A program made the translations under genes and the position numbers. DNA of 64,000 bases from Herpetosiphonaceae bacterium (GTDB lineage Bacteria > Chloroflexota > Chloroflexia > Chloroflexales > Herpetosiphonaceae), in contig BPHZ01000004.1 in NCBI GenBank assembly GCA_026003835.1, positions 186,001-250,000 on the forward strand, in the 5' to 3' direction. The notes beneath the pieces were generated by a model. It made no database searches. It had not been told where the DNA came from and saw only the letters and a program-made list of their open reading frames with translations. This document shows positions 52,984 through 63,889 of this stretch, in pieces; position 1 is the first letter of the stretch; each line of letters opens with the position of its first letter.

Positions 52984-53616
52984 TCAGTTGCTGATCATTG
53001 GCGCTTTGCGCAGATAGGTTGTATCGGTGACCAGTTTGAGCATAAAATCAGCAGCATCCGCGCGAGTGATGCGCGCACCCGTGCCCTGGCCGACATAGCC
53101 GACACGAACATGACCTGTCTTAGGGCCATCGGTCAGCATCGGTACACGCACGATCACCCAGTCGAGATCGCTCCAGCGAATCGCCTCGGACTGGCACTGG
53201 GAGTCGGCAAGCAAGTCGCCTGCCATACGCTTCAGCAGGAAGCTCATCACCTTGTTGAACAAGCGCGGCCTATCATTGGGATCCGCCACACCTGCGCCGG
53301 TGATGTTGACCAAACGGCGAACGTTGTGTTTCTTCATCGCCGCCAGCACGTTCTTTGTGGCGACAGTCAGCACATCCTTTGTCGTTGTGCCCTTCGTATG
53401 GCCGAGCGCCATCATCACCGCGTCAGCCCCGACCACGGCGCGCTCCACATCCTCAGCCTTATAGACATCGCCCTCGACGACCTTCAGCCGCTCGTGCTGG
53501 ATGCCGAGTTTGGCAGGGTTGCGCGCAAAGGCGATAACCTCATGGCCCTGCTGCAGCGCCTGCTCGACCAGCTGTTTACCCGTCCGGCCAGTGGCTCCAA
53601 AGATCGCTAGCTTCAT
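52984..53616 (-). CDS. NAD(P)-binding (NmrA/SDR-atypical) oxidoreductase
   Basis: A 210-residue Rossmann protein. It has IFGATGRTGKQLVEQALQQG with the glycine-rich loop, ARNPAKLG favouring NADPH, GADAVMMALGH, and NVRRLVNITGAGVAD. The usual YxxxK is absent, as in biliverdin-reductase-like and NmrA-like members, which may be redox sensors. The ATG follows GGGAGGTATC. A copy of the TetR operator stands in its promoter region, so it is the probable target of the regulator encoded just upstream. Confidence 0.88.
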   Translation of the reverse strand: MKLAIFGATGRTGKQLVEQALQQGHEVIAFARNPAKLGIQHERLKVVEGDVYKAEDVERAVVGADAVMMALGHTKGTTTKDVLTVATKNVLAAMKKHNVRRLVNITGAGVADPNDRPRLFNKVMSFLLKRMAGDLLADSQCQSEAIRWSDLDWVIVRVPMLTDGPKTGHVRVGYVGQGTGARITRADAADFMLKLVTDTTYLRKAPMISN

Positions 53617-53740
53617 CGATACCTCCCATTGAAATTTCCCACTGCATATGGCGCTTTTCGCGTAAAGCAGGCGACTGTCCAGACCGTAACAGCGGCGCTG
53701 GCGATGAGCAGTCTCCTTTCTGCCAGAGCCCCAACCGTTA

Positions 53741-53758
53741 TGATTCTATGTAGACCAG
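53741..53758 (-). promoter_or_regulatory. Probable TetR operator before the oxidoreductase
   Basis: Leftward CTGGTCTACATAGAATCA, 16 of 18 bases equal to the site in the tetR promoter. A -10-like TATTATAT lies next to it. Confidence 0.72.
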
Positions 53759-53807
53759 CCTATATAATAGACACCAAGAGAAAGACCACACTGCAGAGGC
53801 ATAGACG

Positions 53808-54380
53808 CTAGTGCCTCGGTGTGGCCTTTAAAAGCGCCCCCAGCTCATACGCAATCTGCTCCAGCGGCGCCGCGCTACGCTTTGTACGGCTGAGGATAAT
53901 AGCTCCCTCAATGGCAGAGATAATACATGTGGCGAGGCGCTGCGCCCGCTCCGGCGCGAATCCGCTCGTGAGCAGCTTTTCGGCAAAGGCGCCCTGCCAG
54001 AGATCATACGCCTCCTGGCACGCGACGCTCAGGCGATCGCTCGTCGCGGCCATTTCCAGCGCCACAGTGGCGATCGGCGCGCCGCCGCGACAGCTGGAGT
54101 CCTGGATGTACCGCGCCATAGCCAGAATAAAGGACTGAACAGCGTCGGCGGGATCTTCGATCTCCGCCAAGTGGACGCGAATACGTCCGGCGATCTCGCG
54201 CCCGGTGCGGATGATGACCTCCGCAATCAGCCCTTCCTTGCCATCGGGAAAGTAGTAATAGAGCGATCCCTTTGGAGCGCCACTCTCTTCGACGATCTGG
54301 TTGAGGCCGGTGGCAAAATAGCCCTGGCGCTCAAGCAGCTCGGCGGTAGCTTGCAAGATATTATCGCGCGTCGAGCGCAT
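53808..54380 (-). CDS. TetR-family transcriptional regulator
   Basis: A 190-residue repressor. The helix-turn-helix is at residues ~7-50 (DNILQATAELLERQGYFATG, then IVEESGAPKGSLYYYFPDGK). The ligand domain resembles the AcrR/YxaF group (RGGAPIATVALEMAA). It probably represses itself and the downstream oxidoreductase, released by a small molecule of unknown nature. Confidence 0.92.
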   Translation of the reverse strand: MRSTRDNILQATAELLERQGYFATGLNQIVEESGAPKGSLYYYFPDGKEGLIAEVIIRTGREIAGRIRVHLAEIEDPADAVQSFILAMARYIQDSSCRGGAPIATVALEMAATSDRLSVACQEAYDLWQGAFAEKLLTSGFAPERAQRLATCIISAIEGAIILSRTKRSAAPLEQIAYELGALLKATPRH

Positions 54381-54411
54381 CTCGCACCTCCCTGAGCACG
54401 ACGCTCAATTC

Positions 54412-54440
54412 ATTATAACGACTGGTCTATATAGAGTCAA
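54412..54440 (-). promoter_or_regulatory. tetR promoter with embedded operator
   Basis: Leftward -35 TTGACT (54435-54440) and -10 TATAAT (54412-54417), 17 bases apart. The operator, written on the + strand as CTGGTCTATATAGAGTCA (54422-54439), fills the spacer and -35, so bound repressor would exclude polymerase. Confidence 0.85.
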
Positions 54441-54612
54441 GATCTCTGAAATAGTTGATGTCCCTCTTGATACATTGAACATAAGAGAAGCCGGTATCGT
54501 TTGAGCCACTTCCATCTAGTGGTCGCCACATGGAAGGGGGAGCCCGAGGGGCCCCACCCTTTCGAACCTCCCTATCACGCTGGATACGAGGTATTCCCGA
54601 CGTGACAGCATA

Positions 54613-56460
54613 CTAGGCGATAGCCATCTCACGGCGTTTCTGCTCGCGGCGGCGCTCGTGGACTGAGAGGATCTTCTTGCGTATGCGCCAGCCCTTCGGC
54701 GTCACCTCAAGCAGCTCATCTTCAGCAAGATACTCCAGCGCATCGTCGAGGCTGAGCTCGCGGATGGGATTCAGGCGCAGCGCCTCCTCCGCTCCGGCGC
54801 TGTTGCGAATGCCGGTGAGGTGTTTTTTCTTGCAGACATTCACTTCAAGATCATTGCTCCGAATGTGCTGGCCGACGACCATACCCTCGTAGACCTCCGT
54901 GCCCGCGGTAATGAACAGCCGGCCACGGTCCTGCGCCGAATAGAGCGCGTAGGCGGTTGCGGTCCCAGCTTCCCAGGCGATCAGCGAGCCAAACGGGCGT
55001 GTCTCGATCTCGCCGGCGAGCGGCTGGTAGCCAATGAACAAGCTGTTGATGATCGCCTGACCACGTGTAGCCGCCAGCAGCTGCTGCCGCAGACCAAGTA
55101 GCCCCCTGGTGGGGACATGGTAGGTGGAGTGGATCGTGCCGTCTTCCAGGTAGCGCACATCCTGCATTATTCCGCGGCGCTTGCCCATCATCTCGACCAC
55201 CACGCCCTGATAATCGGAGCCGACCTCGATCTCCACAAGCTCCACCGGCTCCATCTTCACGCCGTCGATCTCCTTGATGATAACCTCGGGCTTGCTCACC
55301 TGGAACTCATAGCCCTCGCGCCGCATGGTTTCGATCAAAATGCCCAGGTGAAGCTCGCCGCGCCCGCTGACAATAAATGCATCCGGGCTCTCGCCATCCT
55401 CGACGCGCAGGGCCACATCTCGCTCGACCTCAGCGTACAGGCGCTCGCGGATCTTGCGGCTGGTCAGGTACTTCCCTTCACGCCCGGCAAAAGGGCTGGT
55501 ATTGACCCCAAAGGTCATGCGGACAGTCGGCTCCTCGACTTCGATCACCGGCAGGGCCTCAGGGAAGGCAGGATCGGCGACCGTTTCGCCGATGCCGGCG
55601 TCGACCAGCCCGGTTATGGCGACGATATCGCCGGCAAAAGCCTCCTCAATCTCCTCACGCTGCAGGCCATTGAACACAAACAGCTGATTGATCTTACCGG
55701 CGACTAGCTCGCCGTCGCGCGTGATACGCACAACGCTCTGGCCGCGACGCAGGCTGCCTCGCTGAATCCGCCCCACCGCGATCTTCCCGCGGTAATCATC
55801 GTAGGTCGTCGTCGTAATCACCATCTGCGCCGGCCCGTCTCGATCGCATTCAGGACCAGGCAGATAGTTGAGGATCAGATCAAACAGCGGCGCCAGCGAT
55901 TCCTCAAGTGAGTCTGGAGAGAGGCCGGCCTGTCCGGTCAGGGCATTGGTGTACACCACCGGGAAATCCGCCTGCTCCTCGCTTGCATCGAGATCGATAA
56001 AGAGATCAAACGTCGCGCTGACGGCAATGCTTGGACGGGCATACGGGCGATCGACTTTATTCACGACGACAATGGCTTTATGGCCGGCCTGAAGAGCCTT
56101 CCGCAGAACAAATTTTGTCTGGGGCATCGGGCCATCTGTGGCATCCACAAGCAACAAAACGCCGTCAACCATATTCATGACACGCTCAACCTCACCGCCG
56201 AAATCAGCGTGGCCGGGCGTATCAACAATGTTGATCTTGACCCCCCGGTAGGTGACAGCAGTATTTTTGGCGAGGATGGTTATGCCTCGCTCCCGCTCCA
56301 GCGCATAACTATCAAGGATACGCTCCTCGGTCGGCTGGTTCTCGCGGAAGACTCGGCTCTGTTTAAGCATGGCGTCGACGAGTGTCGTTTTGCCGTGATC
56401 AACATGGGCGATGATCGCAATGTTTCGCAAATCTTGTCGTTGCATCTGTTGGTACTTCAC
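54613..56460 (-). CDS. typA: GTP-binding ribosome-associated protein TypA/BipA
   Basis: A 615-residue translational GTPase. It has G1 [10 protein letters not shown], switch [10 protein letters not shown]3 [15 protein letters not shown]4 [12 protein letters not shown]-Tu-like domain II, EF-G-like domains III and V ([20 protein letters not shown], then [13 protein letters not shown]) and the BipA-specific C-terminal domain ([15 protein letters not shown]). It assists 50S assembly and stress adaptation at the ribosome. Full length. Confidence 0.97.
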   Translation of the reverse strand: MKYQQMQRQDLRNIAIIAHVDHGKTTLVDAMLKQSRVFRENQPTEERILDSYALERERGITILAKNTAVTYRGVKINIVDTPGHADFGGEVERVMNMVDGVLLLVDATDGPMPQTKFVLRKALQAGHKAIVVVNKVDRPYARPSIAVSATFDLFIDLDASEEQADFPVVYTNALTGQAGLSPDSLEESLAPLFDLILNYLPGPECDRDGPAQMVITTTTYDDYRGKIAVGRIQRGSLRRGQSVVRITRDGELVAGKINQLFVFNGLQREEIEEAFAGDIVAITGLVDAGIGETVADPAFPEALPVIEVEEPTVRMTFGVNTSPFAGREGKYLTSRKIRERLYAEVERDVALRVEDGESPDAFIVSGRGELHLGILIETMRREGYEFQVSKPEVIIKEIDGVKMEPVELVEIEVGSDYQGVVVEMMGKRRGIMQDVRYLEDGTIHSTYHVPTRGLLGLRQQLLAATRGQAIINSLFIGYQPLAGEIETRPFGSLIAWEAGTATAYALYSAQDRGRLFITAGTEVYEGMVVGQHIRSNDLEVNVCKKKHLTGIRNSAGAEEALRLNPIRELSLDDALEYLAEDELLEVTPKGWRIRKKILSVHERRREQKRREMAIA

Positions 56461-56719
56461 CTGAATAAAGATTTCGGAACAGCTTATTGTACCACGTATC
56501 AGCTTACAGCCGGCACCCCCCGAGGCAGATCCACCCTCGATTTGAGGATCGTTTCTTGATGCAGCAGGTCATGGCATACAGTCTGCACCGATATTCAGAC
56601 AGAGAGATGCTGAGGGCGGAGAAAAAATGATGACTGGTAGCTACGGTTGAGATTTGCCGCGGGGCCGCCGAGGAGAATCGGCGAATGAGGGTCGCACTAG
56701 AAAGAATAGGAGAGCGATC

Positions 56720-57277
56720 ATGGAACGGGAACATGGTGTACACAGGGCAAGCGAACTGAGGGGGAAGCGTATTATCGACCAGTCAACCGGCGCAGAGGTC
56801 GGCTCAGTCAAAGATCTCGTGCTCGATCAGAACGGCAGACGAGCAATAGCCTTCCTGGTCGATACAGGAGGACTTTTTGGCGAGCAGCGCGCTATTCGCT
56901 GGCAGTCGGTCGTCTCCGTCGGCGATGTCGTTGTCGTGCAGGGGCCAATCACGCCAACGCCGGTGAAAGAGGACAGCGAGCTGGATGAGCTGCTGAGACT
57001 CAACAGGCGCATCACCGGAACGAAGATCATCAGCGAGGTCACCGGCGAACAGATAGGCAGCGTGAGCGATGTCACCCTTGACGATCGCGGCCAGGTTCTC
57101 GGCTTCGAGACCGCTGGCGGCTTCTTAGGCAGGGGCAGCCAGTTTCTGTCGGCCGAGTATGTGCGCACAGTCGGAAAGGATGCGATTATTGTGACCATCT
57201 CCGGCTTCGATGCAGGAGATGCGCGCGAGCGGGAGCGCGGCGCCGGCGAGCACGATACGGAGCAGTTCGGCCAGTAG
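56720..57277 (+). CDS. Double PRC-barrel domain protein
   Basis: A 185-residue soluble protein of two PRC-barrel beta domains: ELRGKRIIDQSTGAEVGSVKDLVLD, and RRITGTKIISEVTGEQIGSVSDVTLD. Each is followed by a GGLFG/GGFLG-type turn. The C-terminal tail is charged and probably disordered (RERERGAGEHDTEQ). PRC-barrels bind partner proteins, as in RimM or photosynthetic reaction centre H. The role here is unknown. ATG at 56720 with AGGAGAG upstream. Confidence 0.85.
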   Translation: MEREHGVHRASELRGKRIIDQSTGAEVGSVKDLVLDQNGRRAIAFLVDTGGLFGEQRAIRWQSVVSVGDVVVVQGPITPTPVKEDSELDELLRLNRRITGTKIISEVTGEQIGSVSDVTLDDRGQVLGFETAGGFLGRGSQFLSAEYVRTVGKDAIIVTISGFDAGDARERERGAGEHDTEQFGQ

Positions 57278-57425
57278 TCCATCCCTGATCGCTTGGACAG
57301 GCCGGCACTCATACGAAGGAAGGACATCATCGTTCTGCTCCCGTCGGATACAGTTCAACCTCCGCTGCGCTATGCTCAAGGCACAGGATAACGATCGATC
57401 ACGATCATCCGGCAGGAGGTGTGCT

Positions 57426-57629
57426 GTGATAGAGAATCCGATTATGCTCGAAATGTTGAGCAAGGACAGGGAGCACGAGATTCAACGCGCCCTTCGTACA
57501 CAGAAGCTGGCCCAGGAGGGCAGACGCAGCAAGCGCAACCGCCCGGCAATCTCGTGGCCACGCCTACGCATATCCCTTGGCGGCAGGCGTATTGCATACC
57601 GGGAGAGCGATCCCTGTGTTACCTGCTAA
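57426..57629 (+). CDS. Small basic protein, unknown function
   Basis: A 67-residue protein with GTG start; AGGAGG stands six bases upstream. It has an N-terminal helix (LEMLSKDREHEIQRALRTQK) and a strongly basic middle (EGRRSKRNRPAISWPRLRIS). The end is SDPCVTC. It could bind nucleic acid. There is no recognised domain. Confidence 0.6.
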   Translation: MIENPIMLEMLSKDREHEIQRALRTQKLAQEGRRSKRNRPAISWPRLRISLGGRRIAYRESDPCVTC

Positions 57630-57667
57630 CCCTCATAGCCCGGTATCTGCAACCTCTTGAGAGAGCT

Positions 57668-57694
57668 GCGCCCTCGACACGATGTCGGGGGCGC
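57668..57694 (+). terminator. Hairpin upstream of the methyltransferase
   Basis: GCGCCCTCGACA pairs with TGTCGGGGGCGC (12 pairs, one G-T) around CGA. It separates the small basic gene from ccrM. Confidence 0.55.
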
Positions 57695-57756
57695 CTCGAT
57701 TCTACCTCCAGCATCAGCCTGCTGCTCGTCTGCTGCAAGATATGCTAGGATGATAA

Positions 57757-58884
<1,128 letters not shown>

Positions 58885-58905
58885 GAATACCAGCGAATAG
58901 AAGAT

Positions 58906-59382
58906 TCAGTACCGCTTCCGATGCTCACGCAGCGCCCGCTCGATCTGGCGGCGCGCATCGCGCTCGGCGACGGCCTCACGCTTGTCGTAGAGCTTCTTCC
59001 CTCGCGCAACACCTAGCTCGATCTTGGCCCGCCGCCCCTTGATGTACAGGCGCAGCGGCACGATGGTCAAGCCCTTGATCGCCTGCTTGCCCCGCAGCCG
59101 CTCGATCTCTTTCCGATGCAGCAGCAGCTTCCGCGGGCGCGTCGGCTCATGGTTGAAGTAGGTCCCGCTTTGCTCATAGGGCGAGATATGGGTATCGATC
59201 AGCCAGGCCTCGCCATTCTCAATCCGGACGTAGGATCCACGCAGGTTGGCGCGGCCCGCTCGCAGCGATTTAATCTCCGATCCGGTAAGAACAATACCAG
59301 CCTCAAGCGTCTCTTCGATAAAGTAGTCGTGGCGGGCTCGCCTGTTGACGGCGATATCTTGAATTGGAAGTTTCTCCGGCAT
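58906..59382 (-). CDS. smpB: SsrA-binding protein SmpB
   Basis: A 158-residue partner of tmRNA in trans-translation. It has NRRARHDYFIEETLEAGIVLTGSEIKSLR, the tmRNA-contact face AWLIDTHISPYEQSGTYFNH, KLLLHRKEIERL, and the basic tail RGKKLYDKREAVAERDARRQ that enters the mRNA channel. Full length. It converges on ccrM with a 21-base gap. Confidence 0.97.
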   Translation of the reverse strand: MPEKLPIQDIAVNRRARHDYFIEETLEAGIVLTGSEIKSLRAGRANLRGSYVRIENGEAWLIDTHISPYEQSGTYFNHEPTRPRKLLLHRKEIERLRGKQAIKGLTIVPLRLYIKGRRAKIELGVARGKKLYDKREAVAERDARRQIERALREHRKRY

Positions 59383-59519
59383 TTCAGGCTCCTAAAGAGC
59401 GCTACTTCTGACAGCCAACGCTGCCGCTAGTATAGTATAGCCGCTTTCAATAGATTGACAATAGGGCTGGCGCAGGATCAGGCAGCAGGCACAACGAGAA
59501 TATGACGGCGACCCTTCCC

Positions 59520-60419
59520 TCAGGCATACACTGTCCGCCACGGCGCCGGCTCCGAAAAATCACGGAAGAGGAAAACTGTCAACCAGATTCCGACCAGCGT
59601 GAGGATCACAAAAGGTGCAACGAATACGGCAACCTGCAAGCCGGTAAGAACCCCGGCGAAGATCTGCCCCAGCGATAATGCCAGGACTGCGCCGCCAATA
59701 GTCCAGGATGCGATAACCATCATGGAGGCCAGAAGATAGCCTAGTGGCGCCTGCCGCAATAGCAGAATGCCGGCCAGGAACGAGGTAGGAACAAGAATCC
59801 CCACATCGATGGCGTGCGTAACCAGCGTGGTAGAGCTTGCAAGTTCTGCCGGCGTTTTGCCTTGCAATAACGCAAGCAGCACGCTCATCACGCCCCACAC
59901 GATGAACAGCGATGTACCGACTGTGAACAGAAAGATAGCTATCGTTCGACGCGGCAGACGCGATGAAAAGCGAGAGGCCAGATCCAGCCGATCGAACGAG
60001 CTTGATATCAGCACAAAGGCAAAGAAACTCGCTCCAAAAAGTGCGACATAGATGAGGAACAAGTTGTTGTAGGCATAGCTCAATGCTTGATGGGCAGCAT
60101 TATACAGAAAGTAGGCGAGCGTACCCATCAGGACCAACCCTCCCCGCAGCGAGCCGCGCTGGTAGAACAGCGTCGAGGCGATCAACAGTGGGATGGCAAG
60201 CAAGAGAATAAACGCATCGGTTCCTTTAAACCCTGAACCATTCATAAACGTTTCGTTGCGATAGATGCCCTGTCCATACAGCTGCACGGTCTCCCCACGA
60301 AGGGTCGTAAAGGTAAAAGGGCTGCCGCCATCCTGCCAGAACAAGCCAATGCCAGAGGAGATCAACGACAGCGCCACAATCAGCCACGATAGCCGGATAA
60401 CACTTTTTGACAGTTTCAT
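59520..60419 (-). CDS. Polytopic membrane protein, unknown function
   Basis: A 299-residue protein with about eight hydrophobic helices, among them WLIVALSLISSGIGLFW, AFILLLAIPLLIASTLFY, LVLMGTLAYFLYNAAHQALS, FLIYVALFGASFFAFVLI, IAIFLFTVGTSLFIVWGVMS and VAPFVILTLVGIWLTVFLF. An extracytoplasmic loop after helix 1 has TLRGETVQLYGQGIY. No family is recognised. Single gene with no good ribosome site beyond AGGGGTG. Confidence 0.72.
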   Translation of the reverse strand: MKLSKSVIRLSWLIVALSLISSGIGLFWQDGGSPFTFTTLRGETVQLYGQGIYRNETFMNGSGFKGTDAFILLLAIPLLIASTLFYQRGSLRGGLVLMGTLAYFLYNAAHQALSYAYNNLFLIYVALFGASFFAFVLISSSFDRLDLASRFSSRLPRRTIAIFLFTVGTSLFIVWGVMSVLLALLQGKTPAELASSTTLVTHAIDVGILVPTSFLAGILLLRQAPLGYLLASMMVIASWTIGGAVLALSLGQIFAGVLTGLQVAVFVAPFVILTLVGIWLTVFLFRDFSEPAPWRTVYA

Positions 60420-60834
60420 AACACCCCTCTACTCGTATCAGGACCATGCTCCTGTGGTTACAGCCTCTGCCGCTGGTATTTTTATGTGAGTTGGTGCGGT
60501 GACCACCGCGCCCCGGTGTAACACCGGTAAACAGGAAGGACTTGCCCCCATTAACTCCACGTCGATCTACCGACGTAAAGGAAGTTAGTTTCATGGAAAA
60601 GGATACACGGGTTAGAGAGCGCAAGGTGTACAGGAGTGGCAACGTCAGGTGAAGGCAATGCCATACCATCACAAAGGCTCCCTACAACTCGATAGAGCTG
60701 ATACAGATGCCTGGTGGATGGAGGCAGTATGCTGTTGCAGTGCTCTATACCAATGAGCGATCAGACCGAAGTGCTATAATCGTGGCCGGCAGAAGTTGAA
60801 CTTCCGGCAACAAGGATGAGGAGCACAACCGCAT
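60420..60834. other. Non-coding gap before clcA
   Basis: No gene supported. A -10-like TATAAT near 60773 and an inverted repeat GCCGG-AGAAGT/ACTTCCGGC (~60785-60808) lie just before clcA and may control it. Confidence 0.4.
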
Positions 60835-62454
60835 ATGGGAGAAGAACATTCCCCGCCTGATCCATCAACGCCTCAGCACGCCGGCACAGAGCAAGCACGC
60901 TCGGAGCTTGAGGAATATTTGACAGTGAGGCGACACCGGCGGCGTTTATTTCCTCGTGCAGCCGTCGTCGGTATGGTTGCAGGCATCATTGCCAGCCTCT
61001 TTCGCGCGCTGCTCGCCGGTGGTGATGCGCTACGTCATAGTATCCTGCTTTGGGCGCATAGCGTACCTGCATGGGGCTGGCTCATTCCCATGATCTTCAC
61101 AGCGACGTGCGCGACGACGGCGGTGCTGCTGGTGCGTCACTACGCCCCAGAGGCGAGCGGTAGCGGAATCCCCCACATTGAGGCGGTCCTACGCCGTTTT
61201 CGTGATCTACGCTGGGAGCGGGTTCTGCCGATCAAACTCGTCGGCGGCGTACTGGCGATAAGCAGTGGCCTCGCCCTGGGACGCGAAGGGCCAACCGTGC
61301 AGCTTGGAGGATCGGTTGGCGCTGCGGTAGCCAGCTGGTGGAAACTCTCAACATTCGATCGTCTGATTCTTACCTCGGCTGGGGCTGGGGCCGGGCTGGC
61401 CGCCGCCTTCAATGCCCCGCTCTCTGGCGTGGTCTTTGTTCTTGAGGAGCTGCAGCGCGATTTCCGTCCGGCAGTGTTCGGCAGCGCCTTTATTGCGGCG
61501 GCGGTGGCAGATATTGTAGCCCGGCTGGTGTCTGGCCAGCTGCCGGTCTTTCTCATTCCAAGCTATCCAATCCAGCCTCTAGGCGCCATCCCGGCGTTCG
61601 CCCTGCTCGGCCTGATTATGGGCCTTGCCGGTGTCATCTATAACCGTACGCTCCTCTGGACCATCACGCAGATGGCCAGACCTCGCCAGCGCCATACCAT
61701 CATGATCGTTGCCTGTGTTGGTGCAGGTGTCGGGCTGATCGCTTGGTTTGCTCCTCTGGCCGCCGGTGGTGGGCACGAGTTGACTGAACTGGCACTTGCG
61801 GGCCAGCTGGCGCTTATCACACTCCCGCTCTGGTTTATCGTACGCTTTCTATTAACAATGATCAGCTACGGCACAGGCGCTCCTGGTGGCATCTTTGCCC
61901 CACTGTTATCGCTTGGAGCGCTGCTTGGCCTTGGAGTTGGCTATCTGGCCGATCTCATCATACCCAATCAGATCACAAACCCCGCTGTCTTTGCTGTTGT
62001 GGGTATGGCTGCCTACTTTACAGCGATTGTCCGCGCGCCGTTGACCGGGATTGTCCTCATCCTGGAGATGACGGGAAACTACCAACAGATGTTACCATTG
62101 CTGGTAAGTTGCTTCTGTGCCTATGCCACCGCCGAGGCGCTGTCCTCCCTCCCTATCTATGAAGCGCTGCTGGAGCGCGATCTTCAGCGTCAGCAGCCAC
62201 GAGTGACACTGAAAGAACCGTTGGTTATCGAGCTTGAGGTTCAACCTGGGGCGCCGTTCGATGGTCGGCTTGTGCGCGACTTACGTCTACCCGCGGGACT
62301 CATCCTTATTCGTATCGTTGACGGCCCGGCAGAGTGGGTACCTGTAGCCTCCACACGGCTGCAGGCCCATATGCGTGTGACGGCTGTGATTGCTCCGGAG
62401 GCTATTGACGGCCTGACAATCTTGCGCGAGGGGTTTAGTTCCGCTGAACAATGA
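60835..62454 (+). CDS. clcA: CLC-family chloride/proton antiporter or channel
   Basis: A 539-residue membrane protein with the CLC signature sequences. GSGIPHIEAV is at 109-118 and GREGPTVQLGG at 149-159, with the gating glutamate. FVLEELQRDFRP keeps the inner proton-pathway glutamate, which favours H+/Cl- exchange over a passive channel. GTGAPGGIFAPLL follows. The last ~90 residues (VIELEVQPGAPFDGRLVRDL, then RIVDGPAEWVP) form a TrkA-C-like regulatory domain instead of CBS domains. Confidence 0.94.
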   Translation: MGEEHSPPDPSTPQHAGTEQARSELEEYLTVRRHRRRLFPRAAVVGMVAGIIASLFRALLAGGDALRHSILLWAHSVPAWGWLIPMIFTATCATTAVLLVRHYAPEASGSGIPHIEAVLRRFRDLRWERVLPIKLVGGVLAISSGLALGREGPTVQLGGSVGAAVASWWKLSTFDRLILTSAGAGAGLAAAFNAPLSGVVFVLEELQRDFRPAVFGSAFIAAAVADIVARLVSGQLPVFLIPSYPIQPLGAIPAFALLGLIMGLAGVIYNRTLLWTITQMARPRQRHTIMIVACVGAGVGLIAWFAPLAAGGGHELTELALAGQLALITLPLWFIVRFLLTMISYGTGAPGGIFAPLLSLGALLGLGVGYLADLIIPNQITNPAVFAVVGMAAYFTAIVRAPLTGIVLILEMTGNYQQMLPLLVSCFCAYATAEALSSLPIYEALLERDLQRQQPRVTLKEPLVIELEVQPGAPFDGRLVRDLRLPAGLILIRIVDGPAEWVPVASTRLQAHMRVTAVIAPEAIDGLTILREGFSSAEQ

Positions 62455-62555
62455 GCGCCCGGTGGAAAAAGATGCCGCACCAACGTATTTAGAAAAACTT
62501 CACGAGCTCTTACAAACAGTTCTCCCACCCCAGGCTGCTGGCGGTGGGAAAAGCA

Positions 62556-62580
62556 AGAGGCGGGGACAAGGCCCGCCTCT
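62556..62580 (-). terminator. Terminator of the small zinc protein gene
   Basis: AGAGGCGGG and CCCGCCTCT form a 9-bp stem. On the leftward strand it is followed by TTGCTTTT, 25 bases past the stop codon. It may also stop clcA. Confidence 0.8.
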
Positions 62581-62605
62581 CATCTGCTATCAGGCCAGAG
62601 GCAAC

Positions 62606-62767
62606 TTACTTCTTCTCGCTGGGCAGGAACTTGGTCATGTTCGTCCCGCAGACCGGGCATTTCCCCTTCATTGCCCGCCGGCCATTGCCCTGGTCGACGA
62701 CCTGGGCATTTTGCATCTCCCGCTTCGCCCTACACTTGACGCAATAGGCCTCGTTGGACTGAGACAT
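62606..62767 (-). CDS. DUF5679-like small zinc-binding protein
   Basis: A 53-residue protein with a clear ribosome site (GAAAGGAGC) eight bases before the ATG. Two Cys pairs bind one metal: EAYCVKCRAKREM and GKCPVCGTNM, with the RRAMKG link typical of this family. Relatives lie near topoisomerase or ribosomal genes in many bacteria. The exact role is unknown; nucleic-acid binding is likely. Confidence 0.85.
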   Translation of the reverse strand: MSQSNEAYCVKCRAKREMQNAQVVDQGNGRRAMKGKCPVCGTNMTKFLPSEKK

Positions 62768-62838
62768 AGGGGTGGGCTCCTTTCACTACACTGGATGTTA
62801 CAATTGAGAAAGCCAGGTTCCCCTTCTCCCCTCAGCAG

Positions 62839-63666
62839 CTATGCTGCGGCCTGAGAGCAGATCTGTTCAATTGCCATGCGCAGGCGCTGCGCTTCGGCGC
62901 GGCTGGCGCTCGCAAAATCGCTCCCACGCGAGGCATACAGGATCGCACGTGAAACGTTAATGATTGCCAGCTCGCCGCGCGCATCGACTGCCGCCCGCAC
63001 CGCCTCCTGCAGGGATCCGCCCTGCGCGCCGATCCCTGGCACAAGGATCGGCAGCGATGGACAGAGCCGCCGCACCTCAGCCAACTCTCGCGGATAGGTG
63101 GCGCCGACGACCAGACCACAGTTGCCGGCGCTGTTCCAGCGCTCGGCGACAAGCTGGGCAATGTGGAGATACAGGGGCCGTCCATCGGCCAACGCCAGCT
63201 CTTGAACCTCCGATCCGCCAGGGTTTGAGGTGCGACAAAGGATGAAGCAGCCACGCTGCGGATCGCGGGTAAAGGGTTCGATCGAGTCGCCGCCAAGATA
63301 CGGGTTGATCGTGACCGCGTGGGCTCCAAGGACGTCAAAGACCGCTTGCGCGTACTGACTCGATGTCGAGGCAATATCGCCCCGCTTGGCATCGAGGATC
63401 ACCGGGATATCGGGCGGTACAGCGGCGATGGTCGCCCTCAGCAACTCGATGCCCTGCGCCCCCAGCGCCTCATAGAAGGCGCTGTTGGGCTTGTAGGCGC
63501 AAACAAGATCGGCAGTGGCTTCGATAATTGCCCGATTGAACGCCAGCAGCCCCTCGGCCGTCGGCTCAATGCCGGAAGGTAGCAGCGAGGCGAGCGGATC
63601 AAGGCCGATACAGAGAAGCGAGCGGTTGCGGCGGCTGGCCGCTACGAGCATTTCAAGAAATGACAT
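62839..63666 (-). CDS. pyrF: Orotidine-5'-phosphate decarboxylase (type 2)
   Basis: Makes UMP from OMP. A 275-residue enzyme of the longer bacterial type: LLCIGLDPLASLLP, AYKPNSAFYEALG, the catalytic Asp/Lys array in VILDAKRGDIASTSSQYA, INPYLGGDSIEPF, GLVVGATYPRELAEVR and LVPGIGAQGG at the phosphate site. The ATG of MSFLEMLV is chosen; a GTG 12 bases earlier is also possible. Confidence 0.95.
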   Translation of the reverse strand: MSFLEMLVAASRRNRSLLCIGLDPLASLLPSGIEPTAEGLLAFNRAIIEATADLVCAYKPNSAFYEALGAQGIELLRATIAAVPPDIPVILDAKRGDIASTSSQYAQAVFDVLGAHAVTINPYLGGDSIEPFTRDPQRGCFILCRTSNPGGSEVQELALADGRPLYLHIAQLVAERWNSAGNCGLVVGATYPRELAEVRRLCPSLPILVPGIGAQGGSLQEAVRAAVDARGELAIINVSRAILYASRGSDFASASRAEAQRLRMAIEQICSQAAA

Positions 63667-63844
63667 CGGGCAATACACTCCATCGAAACGTTCGCCAGCT
63701 ATTGTAGCTGTTGGCGGCGCTCAAAGTCAAGAGCCGATCTGTAAGCCCAAGGACGATTTGGAAGCTGTTATTCCCCCATTTGTCCTGGTTGCCGCTAGTC
63801 TATTAGGTTTGACACCCTTAGACCTTTGCCGGGTGGAAAAGGGG

Positions 63845-63873
63845 TTGACTCTGCTAATTGAGCGTGATATAGT
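63845..63873 (+). promoter_or_regulatory. Strong rightward promoter at the window edge
   Basis: -35 TTGACT (63845-63850) and -10 TATAGT (63868-63873), 17 bases apart. It points to a gene beyond base 64000, divergent from pyrF. Confidence 0.8.
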
Positions 63874-63889
63874 GTACAAAGTAACACGC

